A DNA stretch of 64,000 nucleotides from Bedellia somnulentella (taxonomy: Eukaryota > Arthropoda > Insecta > Lepidoptera > Bedelliidae), in contig OY755179.1 of assembly GCA_963576735.1 (NCBI GenBank), positions 2,418,001-2,482,000 of the forward strand, read 5' to 3'. The stretch's first letter is position 1. Each line of letters opens with the position of its first letter. Shown in pieces: positions 1 through 9,600 of the stretch. The position numbers and the translations under genes were made by a program. The notes under the pieces are model-generated. The model was not told the origin of the DNA. It saw only the letters and a list, made by a program, of their open reading frames with translations, and made no database searches.

Positions 1-220
1 TGGCCCAGACACATATTCATATATATAAATATCACAAATCAATCATTCTACACATTTTATGTTACAACTTTTCTTACATATCTGTATGTAGTACTGTTTT
101 TTGTATCTTCTGTGGATGTCTGTTATTGGTTTTTTCTTTGTATTTATCTAATTGTAACTTATATGTTTATGTGCTGTTGATGTCCCTATTAAAATAAAAA
201 AGAAAAAAAAACACAAACCT
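1..220. other. AT-rich non-coding stretch ending in an A-rich tail
   Basis: No coding sequence is visible. The segment ends at about 188-212 in ATTAAAATAAAAAAG followed by an A-run, which looks like the polyadenylated 3' end of a transcript or retroposon whose body lies outside the window. I cannot tell whether it is a host 3' UTR or a LINE tail. Confidence 0.3.
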
Positions 221-258
221 TGCCTCTATGATAGCCTTTAAAGTATGTAAGAGACTCA

Positions 259-396
259 CGCCCGATTTCTGAATTGAGTATTCCAGCTGAGAACAACTTA
301 AGTATAGTTCTGTCGCATTGAAATCTTAACAACTGAATGAGACAAAACGATACTTAAGTCGTTCTCAGCTTGAATACTCAATTCAGAAATCGGGCG
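259..396. mobile_element. PIF/Harbinger-like MITE, copy 1 (138 bp)
   Basis: Almost the whole element is a hairpin. The left end CGCCCGATTTCTGAATTGAG is mirrored at the right end, and the arms continue through AGCTGAGAAC and ACTTAAGTAT. The flanks TCA (256-258 and 397-399) form a 3-bp target-site duplication. A 138-bp relative lies at 13334-13471 flanked by TTA. Three-bp T-N-A duplications and long TIRs suggest the PIF/Harbinger superfamily; this is inference, because no transposase is present. Confidence 0.75.
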
Positions 397-540
397 TCAA
401 GCTTTAATGGATTAGTAAGATGTCCCACTTAGAGCATAAAACGCAAATCACGAATGTTTCCATTAAATAAAAGAATAGAAGAAGTGAACAATAAAATCGC
501 ATCTTACAAGACATAGATCTACTACCTGTTATATTAAAAA

Positions 541-738
541 AAAGGGTAGCTAGAGATTTAGCAATAAATTTACTCAGACTTTTTTGTAACTTGCGTGGGG
601 ACAAGATAGTAAAATAAAGTAATTTTGGTGATGTATCTCCAGATCATCACCAAACGATAACTGCAGAAGCTCCAACACCCTTAATCGTCTCTCACGAAAC
701 ACCGACTACATTAATATGGTAGTGCTATTCTAAGCCAC
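541..738 (-). repeat. Family A retroposon, diverged copy
   Basis: It aligns block by block with the family A consensus (GGGTAGCYAGAG, GGGGANAAGATRGTAAAATAAAG, CTCCA..CATC, CTATTCTAAGCC). It is diverged and has no intact tail. The short 66-codon frame over it is a chance ORF. Confidence 0.6.
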
Positions 739-742
739 AGCT

Positions 743-954
743 ATACATACATACATATACTCACGGCTATAAATCCCTAGATGGGGTAGTCAGGGATAAG
801 GAATTAGAAATTCCTCAGTCACTTTTGGAAAGTTAAGTGGGGAAAAGATGGTAAAATAAAGGTAAACCCTTAAACGCCGCAATACCGTTGTCTCTTACGT
901 ACGCGCACCGGAAGAAATGGGGTATTGCTATTTCAAGCTGACACTACACAGCAA
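743..954 (-). repeat. Family A retroposon (SINE-like, TATG tail)
   Basis: Reference description of family A, about 240 bp and at least 26 copies in the window. On its own strand it starts near TGTGTAGTGTCGGCTTAGAA, has CCCCATTTCTTCCGGTGGGT and GGCGATGCGGTTGG in the middle, and ends in ATAGCCGTGAGTATATG followed by TATG repeats. The tandem tail and variable 3' truncation-like differences suggest retroposition. No clear pol III A/B boxes were found at the 5' end, so calling it a SINE is provisional. This copy lacks an internal block. Confidence 0.8.
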
Positions 955-1184
955 TATAGCAGTTTTTAAAATATTTAATAATGTAATAATACTAATAAAT
1001 AGGCAAAACGTTAAAGATCTTAAGAATTTTCTAAAAACGTTACTTAAAAATTGGCTCAAATCTTATAAAACATATTTCGTTTAAATGCAAGAATTGATCT
1101 TAAATTTATTTTATAAATATGTATCATTATTTTTAGCTAAAACCTGAGTTATTTCCATTATTAGCGATTTTGCGACTACCTTAA

Positions 1185-1303
1185 TCTATACTTATAATAA
1201 ATCTGTAGAGAGGTCAATTCTGTACATGAAATATATTTTCAAAATAACCATCAGGTGGTGATTAGGGATCGATACTGATGCCAAAAATGCAATCAGTAAA
1301 ATT

Positions 1304-1341
<38 letters not shown>

Positions 1342-2412
1342 GGTTTGTATGTTCCTTATGGAAACAAAAACTCCTCGACGGATTTTAACGAAACTTGGCA
1401 CAATTATTCTTCATACACCTGCGCAGGTTTTTGTATACTTTCCAGCAGAGTAGTAAAGGGGAATTTTGGGAAGTTTTGGGAAAACCGGAGAAGTTACTCC
1501 ATATTTTAAGCTTCCGTCGCGTGTGCAGCCTCAATGGTTAAACTTACATAGAAATCATGTGTGACGGAAACATTCTTCATAAAATTATCTAAAAAAAAAT
1601 CCTCAACAGTTTATGTCTATCTTTTACGGTTGACTCACAATAACACGTGTAATTCCTGATAGCTTAGCAGTTCGGAACATTCTGATTGTATTTGTTTACT
1701 CTTACGTTTGTAAACCTCTCACTCATCCCTACTTTAAATAAGGTAACATTATTACCTATTCAATAAAAAAAGAATCATAGAAATCGGTAGAGAAACACCG
1801 AAATTATACATAAAATAAGCCATCGCGCCCGTGACCAAAACCGAATCGTTACTAATTTACTTATAAAATACTATAATTGAAACAACTTTTGATTTTCGGA
1901 TATTTTAATCGCGTATTATTACATTATTTTTAAAACCCGACGTTTCGAAAACTTTTCAGTTATCATGGTCACGGGAAGACTGAGGTGTTATTTGTCATTA
2001 TACAGTACTATAAAATTATTAATACTAACTACCTTCACAAAATTTTAAGTTACATTTGCGTTTAATATTTGCTATGTACAAAAAGAGCTAATGTTATCTG
2101 GAGTCTTGCTAGTGTTCTTTGATACTAGATGGCGCCAGTAGTTGCATCCTACAATACGTAATGATTTATTTTTTAGATTGTTATAAATACTTCATAGCGT
2201 TTTATTCCAAAATTTGCTATTAAACGGAAAAACTGAACCGTTCATTAAAGCGCATTCAAAATCACCAAACTACACTGTTTAGGGAGTGCTATAAATTTAA
2301 TAAATTGAAAACATTGCGCTGAATTTCACAATGCTTGAGCAGTGACTGAAGAAAGAAACCTCAGATATTTAAAAAACAACGCTACCCGTGCGAAGCTGGG
2401 ACGATTCACTAG
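1185..2412 (+). mobile_element. Non-autonomous Helitron-like element C1 with TGTC microsatellite
   Basis: It begins TCTATACTTATAATAAATC after an A and ends in CCCGTGCGAAGCTGGG..CACTAG before a T. TC start, terminal GC hairpin and CTAG end inserted between A and T are the Helitron pattern. It carries a (TGTC)n run at about 1306-1341. Three more copies are present (27782-28772 minus, 31068-32036 plus, 54794-55741 plus). It has no coding capacity. Relative to them this copy holds an extra 254 bp (1874-2127). Confidence 0.75.
1874..2127. mobile_element. Insertion inside Helitron C1
   Basis: This block is absent from the other Helitron C copies. It is bounded by ATACTA at 1868-1873 and 2122-2127, read as a target-site duplication. 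It contains AAAACCCGACGTTTCGAAAA and GGTCACGGGAAGACTGAGG, a sequence block I recognise as a dispersed repeat of lepidopteran genomes. The superfamily is unknown. Confidence 0.55.
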
Positions 2413-2683
2413 TTATAAATATCTGTACAACTGAGTACCTACAAATGTTCTTAATTCATAAGATGATTGACATGGAGGACAAACATATTATTTATATTTA
2501 TATCACACAAACACAAATAAAACGCATTGTAAATTCAATTCGTAAAATGAAGGTTATTTAACTGTGAGAGGCAAAATTGTTTACTAACATTTCGTACTCA
2601 ATTTATTACGATTTAACTTGATACTTGTTAGTTTAGCTAAAGCTTGAAACATTACTGGAGCAGTAGTTTTTAAAATAATTCCA

Positions 2684-2895
2684 AAAAGGGGTAGCCAGAT
2701 CTTTTGAGCTAGAAATTCTTCATCCACATTTGGAAGTTGATAAGGGAAAAGATGGTAGAAATAAAGTATCGTTAGTGATGGCTCTCCAACCATATCGCCC
2801 AAAAAACACTTTAAAAGCCCCATACCCTTAGTCGCCTCTTACGACACCCGTGGGTAGAAAGAAGTAGTGACATTCTGAGCCGGCACTACACGGCA
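2684..2895 (-). repeat. Family A retroposon copy
   Basis: It matches family A from GGGGTAGCCAGA to GCCGGCACTACACGGC. The 3' TATG tail and about 20 adjoining bases are missing. The 79-codon and 62-codon frames over it are repeat-derived and not genes. Confidence 0.75.
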
Positions 2896-3287
2896 AAAAT
2901 TAATAAACGTAAAAATAAACAAATATTGCAGTTCGGAATACTGTTTTAGAGTTCTTGTAAAAGCAATATATTCGATACTATCTCTCAATTTCCCTTTATT
3001 TGTCTTGTATAGCCATAGTTCGTTCACACGTCACGAACTCACGAAGTTCTATCAAAGCGGTTAATCTATAAAAGGTGTTAAAACGTAAACCACTTAAGTA
3101 TATATCGTTGAAACAATCGCTTGACGGGTTCGTATCGAAGAGATCAAAGAATTTTATAATAATGTCTAGCAGAAAATTGTGTTGTTGAAATTCACTTGTA
3201 ATAACAATAATCGCGAGATTGTGACCATAACGCTACATAATGTTCGTTTTTGTTTCAAACAGCGGTGAATATGTTTTACGAAAATTT
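2896..3287. other. AT-rich spacer upstream of the BEL element
   Basis: No gene, tandem repeat or recognisable element end was found. It directly abuts the truncated 5' LTR, and no part of it resembles 12728-13028, the likely missing 5' part of that LTR. Confidence 0.4.
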
Positions 3288-3505
3288 CATTCCCGTACTT
3301 ATTTATATATTTATATATTTCAACTTGTATCGTTAGGGCTAGGGACTTAGGGTTTTAGGGTTGTTAGGCCGTCGGTAGGATAGAGGTACTCTCTACCTAC
3401 CCCTCAGGGATTTAGGCGTGCATATATAGATTGATAGGTTAGGATCCTAGGTCTTATAGCTGTCCCATTAAGTTAGTATATTAAAGTCCGCTAGGGGCTT
3501 TAACA
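3288..3505 (+). repeat. 5' LTR of the BEL element (3' part only)
   Basis: Identical in length to 13029-13246 with about three substitutions. It ends in GGGGCTTTAACA, and the primer-binding site follows at once. Similarity to the 3' copy stops abruptly at 3288, while the 3' LTR probably starts further upstream, so the 5' end is likely deleted. Confidence 0.85.
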
Positions 3506-3520
3506 TGGTCCTTCGAGAAA
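3506..3520 (+). promoter_or_regulatory. Primer-binding site of the BEL element
   Basis: TGGTCCTTCGAG follows the LTR terminal CA with no gap. TGG complements the CCA end of a tRNA primer. I did not assign the tRNA species. Confidence 0.6.
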
Positions 3521-3815
3521 TTTTGAACCAGTAAATGACCGCGGCCCTCTTGTCCCTTGTATTAAAATAAAAACCGACTGACTGACGCTTAGGAAAACTA
3601 CATAGTACGTATTGTTCTCTTAGAAAGTACCCGTACAGTAACGGATCGGTCGCTGGCTTCCCACAAGCGGGTCCCACCAGTCGATTGAGAAGTCGCAACG
3701 CATTTACTGTATCAGAGGGTGCGGAGAGCCATAAGTACTGACGTATCTATAGACATTAGGCGTAGAATAGGGCAAGTAGGGACGTCAAGAAAGAAGAACG
3801 AAGACTGAAGACGCA

Positions 3816-5219
3816 ATGGAAGTAAAAGAGATTAACGATATTATCAAAAGCCAAGAAAATGACTGCGCGGAACTTCAAAGGATATGGGACAACATCAGAA
3901 AAGATTCAAAAATCAGGAAGACACATAAATACATAAAAGATAGAAGAGCATTACTAGACAGCATATACCAACGAGCGCTACAAAACGACAAATTACTACA
4001 AAATCAAGAAATAATGTCGACTCACAGATACTTAACATTACATTATTTCGACGAGAACATAAAACAAGTATACGACGCTGCCAAAGACCACTTGGCAGCA
4101 CAGGAAGATATCTTATATAAAGATAGTGATATTCAGACATCTTCAACCGACCAATTATGTAGCATCTCAGACAAGACGCACCGTGCAGGATCCAGCAAGG
4201 CGCAGCCAGAAGATAATACTATGAAACCTAAATTGTTCATACAAAAATATCGACTAAACCAACTTAAAAAGAAGCTATCAACTGCACTGGCTGCCATAGA
4301 GGAAAATAAACCAGCTTGGCAGTTACAGTCATTAGTACGGACGCTTGAAAAACAATTTCAAGACATTGACGACAATCACGTGTACCTTCTCATGGAGGAA
4401 AGTATACTCAGCGACGTATATTTCACTGACAATTATTTTGAAGACGCGCAGGACGCATTCGACTCAATATTAAACAAACTACAAAAGAAAATCAATGACA
4501 ACTCAAGACAAAATACTCAGACGACTACAAAATTACCCAGGATTACCATACCGTATTTCACTGGGAGCTATGAATCATGGAATTCATTTTACGATTTATT
4601 TAAAAAGATAATTCACGACGACTGCACTATTTCATCTACAGAAAAAATGCAATACTTAAAAACTCATGTTCGCGGCGAGGCCGAGAAGCTGATCAAGCAT
4701 TTAACCGTGAACGAGGTGAATTATAATGCCGCGCTCACGCTATTGACTAATAGATATATGGACGAACGCCTTACTTCACAGACATTTATAGACAAATTAT
4801 TAGACTTACCGAAAATTCAAACCGCAAACGCACGGTTATTACGCAACATGCATGACTGTATAAATGAATGTTTGGAGGCGTTGAAGAATCAAAATGTTGA
4901 TATTTCGACCTGGGACCCAATATTATGCCGAATTATTAGTCGAAAATGGGACTCGGAAACCAATATGAAATACGAAGATCAATTAGACGAACCTAACAAA
5001 CTACAAAGATTTACGACAATGATGAAATTTTTGGAAAAACGGTTTAAAAGTTTAGAATCAAGTAAACCATCACAGTTAACTATGAGCCCAGTTGTTACAA
5101 CTACACCACGAGGTCAAGAAAGACCTACATGGGCAGACAAGAAAGGTTTATGTTGGTATTGTAGTAAAGAACATAATATACACTATTGTACTGCATTCCA
5201 AACATTAAGGTGCCGTTAG
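3816..5219 (+). CDS. gag: BEL/Pao Gag polyprotein part, disrupted
   Basis: Capsid/nucleocapsid precursor of the retrotransposon, which assembles the particle around element RNA. The start ATG at 3816 lies 310 bp after the primer-binding site. Residues 1-150 are charged and helix-rich. About 230-410 contains the region typical of BEL-type gag (LPRITIPYFTGSYESW onward, DUF1759-like). The C-terminus enters a zinc-knuckle region (LCWYCSKEHNIHYC). Real gag sequence ends at the TTAA target at 5205-5208, and the last residues and the stop come from the inserted transposon. The zinc-knuckle region resumes beyond the insertion at 6572 in the same phase. As it stands the product is truncated and not linked to pol, so the copy is probably inactive. 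Confidence 0.88.
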   Translation: MEVKEINDIIKSQENDCAELQRIWDNIRKDSKIRKTHKYIKDRRALLDSIYQRALQNDKLLQNQEIMSTHRYLTLHYFDENIKQVYDAAKDHLAAQEDILYKDSDIQTSSTDQLCSISDKTHRAGSSKAQPEDNTMKPKLFIQKYRLNQLKKKLSTALAAIEENKPAWQLQSLVRTLEKQFQDIDDNHVYLLMEESILSDVYFTDNYFEDAQDAFDSILNKLQKKINDNSRQNTQTTTKLPRITIPYFTGSYESWNSFYDLFKKIIHDDCTISSTEKMQYLKTHVRGEAEKLIKHLTVNEVNYNAALTLLTNRYMDERLTSQTFIDKLLDLPKIQTANARLLRNMHDCINECLEALKNQNVDISTWDPILCRIISRKWDSETNMKYEDQLDEPNKLQRFTTMMKFLEKRFKSLESSKPSQLTMSPVVTTTPRGQERPTWADKKGLCWYCSKEHNIHYCTAFQTLRCR

Positions 5220-5552
5220 TGCAGCGAACAGAGTTTTTGAAACATTATAATGCGAATGTTTATAACAATATGGTTTTGAAAAAAATACATCAAAATCTTG
5301 AGGCTTTTCTGCTGTGAAATTGGCGATTCGAAACATGATTAATAAATTTTCGCTCGATACAAAAAAATCGCCAACATACCTCTAGATACAATCTTTAAAA
5401 TGGTTTTATATTTTATTTATTTTACCTACTTACATATAACTTGCATCATAATTTGAGCATTTGTATTTCTAATAATAATTGGCGATTAGTTTTCTTTTTT
5501 AATAAATTCAATAAAACAAATATTTTAAAAACATCGATATTCGCAGTCCTAC

Positions 5553-5760
5553 TCGTGCCCGAGCGCCGCCCGCCGCCCGCTCAGTGCTCGGCGAGCTGCT
5601 TTAGGGGATGGACCTATGTCGCGCGCGCCTTGTGTTACAGATCTTACAATTTACGCGCGTGCGGCGCTGTTAGTGTGCGAGTGACCTATCTGTATACGAT
5701 GCGCGTCAATGTAGGCGTGAGAGTGACCGAGCGTACGGTTAGCATTAGCAAATATAAAAG
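5553..5760. other. CpG-rich block inside the TTAA element
   Basis: GC-rich and CpG-rich against an AT-rich background. The part GTGCGAGTGACCTATCTGTA..GTGAGAGTGA is similar, in reverse complement, to 23570-23700. It might be a promoter of the parent transposon. The 122-codon frame across it shows no domain and is not called a gene. Confidence 0.5.
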
Positions 5761-5904
5761 AATTCATTCAATTCATAGATTGCACTCATTTTTATATTAT
5801 ATTGTTTAATTTATTAGGAATGGGAAAAAGAACAAAACCGTTAAAGTAACTTCTTATTTAAATTAATAATATTAAATAGTTACAGGTGTAAACTGAAAAT
5901 TATA

Positions 5905-6147
5905 TACATACATATACTCACGGCTATAAATCCCTTAACGGGATAGCCAGAGCTTTGGAATGAGAAATTCCTCAGCCACTTTTGGAAGTTGATTTGGGAA
6001 AAGATGGTAATAATATATGATTTCGGTGACGGTTCTCCAACCACATCGCCCAAAAATCACTTAAAAAACTCCTATACCCTTAGTCGCCTCTTACGATCAC
6101 GGGTAGAAATGGGGTAGTGTTATTCTAAGCCGACACGACACGGCAAA
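5905..6147 (-). repeat. Family A retroposon nested in the TTAA element
   Basis: Complete copy from TACATACATATACTCACGG to GACACGACACGGC, with a short TATG tail on its own strand. It inserted within the transposon that itself sits in gag, giving three levels of nesting. Confidence 0.85.
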
Positions 6148-6429
6148 AGTTATGAAATTATCACTGTAATAATTTTGAATTAACTAACAGGGGTAGACAA
6201 ACCTATTGTGTCATTACATTTTATATTGTAAACGGCCATGGTAGAAACTATTTTTGAAATTGATAACCTAGGGTAAGCGATACAGTTTTCGTCACCCTGG
6301 CTGTTATAACCACTCGTAAATATTTTAGAAAGAAAATGTAAATAATCATAAACAAATGTCCGAACCCATACCATAGAAAATATTTGGGAGTGGCTAAAAC
6401 TGTCGAGTTGACAATAACTGTATTGCTTA

Positions 6430-6545
6430 CCCTACTGTATGTTTTTAAAACGCGCGCACGCGGCGTCGCGTCGGGGAGACGGCCGCTCGATCGGCGCGCA
6501 GGCGTTTCCCCGCGCCCGCGGGGGCCGCACCCCCTGAGATGATAT
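6430..6545. other. CpG-island-like block near the right end of the TTAA element
   Basis: Strongly GC-rich run (for example CGCGCCCGCGGGGGCCGCA) directly inside the right TIR. No ORF. It could be promoter-like. Confidence 0.4.
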
Positions 6546-6609
6546 TTTTCGCTGAACCAACGGCACCTTAAACGTCAATGACCGCATAAAAATAGTACGC
6601 GAAAAACAA

Positions 6610-9600
6610 ATGTGTTATATTTGTTTGATGCACGACAATAAAAAGCAATGTGTCAGCCAGAAGTACAATAAATGTAACATTTGCGATAAGGCGCATGACA
6701 CACTCTTGCATCGACCTTTAAATGATTATTTGTCTACCAAGTCACAAGGGCAGAATTATGGCAATAAAAACAACGGGAATATAGGTAAACCAGGATCATC
6801 AAAGCCATCATTTAGATCTCAGCAAACAGAAGATAAGGTGCAGAGAGGTAGCACGAATACATCGACTCGCCAGAACAATAATCAGAAAACCGTGCTACTG
6901 GCCACAGCCTTAGTGCATACTACAACGTTTGATGGTACACCACAGTTATTGCGTGTATTATGTGACCAGGGTTCCGAGGTTTCGTTATGCACTGAAGAAG
7001 TAGCTCAACTGTTAAGAATACCAAGACAGAAGATAAAAGCCGAAATTAAAGGTATCGCCGACGAGAAACCTAAAAAATCAAACCACAAAATAGACATCAC
7101 ACTCAAACCAAGATTCCCGAGCCAATACGCTTTGAAAACATCATTAATTGTGCTACCAAAACTAACTGGTCCATTACCAAAGCAAGACGTAGAACAGGTT
7201 GAAAATCAAGTGTTAGACAATAAAATCATAGCTGACCCTACGTTTTACAAACGGGGCCCGATTGACATTATTTTGGGTGCCGAAGACTACAGCAAGTTAT
7301 TGTTACCAGGATTCCAAAAACTAGAGAACGGAGTTATCGCTCAAAATACGGAGTTAGGATGGATATTAAGCGGACTTGGATTTACGGAATGTTCCAATGG
7401 ACTTAAAATGACGAGTTTGATCACTCGCATTAACGAAACGCAAATATCAAAGTTTTGGGAACTAGAAGAAGTTACAGAGGATTACCAAATGAATAATGAC
7501 GATCAGCAATGTGAAAAATTATATAACGATACGACACAACGGAACCCCGACGGAACTTATACAGTCAGACTATTATTTAAAGAACCCGGTATGGATTACG
7601 GAAACACAAGACAAAAAGCTGTCGCTAGACTACTACAGCTCGAGAAAAAATTAGAAAAAAATTCTAATTTGCGACAGCAGTATAACGACTTTATGAGAGA
7701 GTATTTAGAAATGGGCCATATGACAAAAGTAAACAAAACAAACTATTACGAAGGAAAATACTATATACCGCATCAGCCAGTAATTCGAGAAGATGCTTTA
7801 ACATCAAAATTACGTTGTGTTTTCGACGCTAGTAGCAAGTCTAGTTCGAATATAAGCCTAAATGACAATCTGCACAAAGGTCCACGATTACAGCAAGACT
7901 TAGCCACTATTTTATTAAGGTGGCGCAAACACAAGTTTGTTTTTATGGCCGACATAGAAAAGATGTATCGGTTCATAAAAATACACCCTGAAGACTATAC
8001 GTTCCAGAAAATTGTATGGAGATGGACACCTCAAGAAAATATACAAGAATACGCATTGACCACGTTAACGTATGGTACAACATGTGCTCCGTATGCAGCT
8101 ATCAAAACACTACAACAGCTTGCTAAAGATGAACAACTGAATTATCCCATCGCAAGCAAAACGACGTTGGAAGACTTTTTTGTGGATGACGTCCTTTCCG
8201 GAGGAAACGATTTAGAACAAACAAAGACATTATTAACTCAATTAATCGACATGATGCGGGCCGGAGGATTCAACTTAAGAAAATGGTCCTCAAATAGTGA
8301 CAAATTATTAGAAAACGTTCCCGAATTAAACTCCAACAATGACATGATTAAATTACCTTTAGAAAAGACAAGAAAATCGTTAGGGGTAATGTGGTCACCA
8401 GACGAAGACAATTTTCAATTTAAGATCACTATAACCCACAACGACCAACCGACAAAGCGATTTATTTTATCTGAAGTTGCCAAAATATTTGATCCTCACG
8501 GATGGCTACAGCCAATAACAATCGCAATGAAAATGCTAGTGCAAGAGATTTGGACCCTTGGAATAGACTGGAATGACGAAGTGCCAGAACACATCAAAAT
8601 GAAGTGGAATAATATTACACAACAATTAAAATCTATTGAAAATATTAAAATACCCAGATGGATTCATTACCACGAGACACAAATAGAGTTACACGGCTTC
8701 AGCGATGCGTCAGAAAAAGCGTACGCAGCGGTTATCTACAGTAGAATAAAAGTGAATGACACCTACCAAATAACAATACTACAAGCCAAAACAAAAGTGG
8801 CACCTATTAAACATAAAATAACACTTCCTCGGCTTGAATTATGTGCAGCTTTATTATTAACAAAGTTAATGAATAAAGTTGATAAGGCACTTAACTGTAA
8901 CAACACGAAAACATATTGTTACACTGACTCTATGATTACGTTGGGATGGATAAGACGAGAAGCAGACAAGTGGAAGACGTTTGTTGCTAACAGAGTGTCA
9001 GAAATACAAAAAACATTACCAAACGCAACATGGAATCATGTTAGTTCCGTAGATAACCCAGCTGACGTCATATCACGTGGAATTGAACCTAGTAAATTAA
9101 AAAATCACGAGTTATGGTGGCATGGCCCACAATGGCTGCAAACAAACGAACACTTAGCAACAAGTCCAATACCAGAACCGATAGAAGAAATTAAATACTG
9201 CCATCAAACTACAATAAAAATAGAACAAAATGAACTATTTCAAAGATTTTCAAGCTTTCAAAAAATGGTGCGAGTTATCTCATATTGTTTGAGATTTTTA
9301 CGTCGACAAAAAGCTACAAAAAACTTGACATGCATGGAAATAGACGAAACAAGAAAACAAATTATTCGACAAGTACAAAAAGACGCATTTCGACAAGAAT
9401 ACAAATTACTTCAAAAGGGACAACAATTACCAAAAGGAAACAAACTATCCAGTTTAGACCCGATTATAGACGAATTTGGACTCATACGCGTCGGCGGGAG
9501 ATTACAAAATTCACAGCTTCCGTACGAACAAAAGCACCCGACCGTATTACCATATGATCATTACGTAACCAAAACAATAATACACGACTCACATATCAAA

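Larger units (their letters stand above)
5209..6567. mobile_element. TTAA-flanked, piggyBac-like non-autonomous element inserted in gag
   Basis: TTAA is duplicated at 5205-5208 and 6568-6571. The ends form TIRs that match over about 20 bp, GGTGCCGTTRGTKCAGCGAA, with two differences. TTAA specificity and short TIRs indicate the piggyBac superfamily (inference). It has no transposase. Inside are a family A copy and two CpG-rich blocks, one of which resembles a block at 23570-23760. Removing one TTAA copy and the insert leaves gag and pol in one phase, so the insertion is later than the retrotransposon. Confidence 0.85.

Noticed and set aside
1300..1345. CRISPR-like or coding meaning of TGTC arrays (also 28591-28650, 31190, 54918)
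   Set aside because: Plain 4-bp microsatellites that sit at the same place in each Helitron C copy.
3288..3505. TG..CA-bounded complete 5' LTR
   Set aside because: The left edge has no TG and no matching duplication, so it is described as the 3' part of an LTR.
5441..5809. 122-codon frame in the TTAA element as a transposase or host gene
   Set aside because: No domain, composition follows the CpG-rich DNA, and the block is shared as non-coding sequence with 23570-23760.
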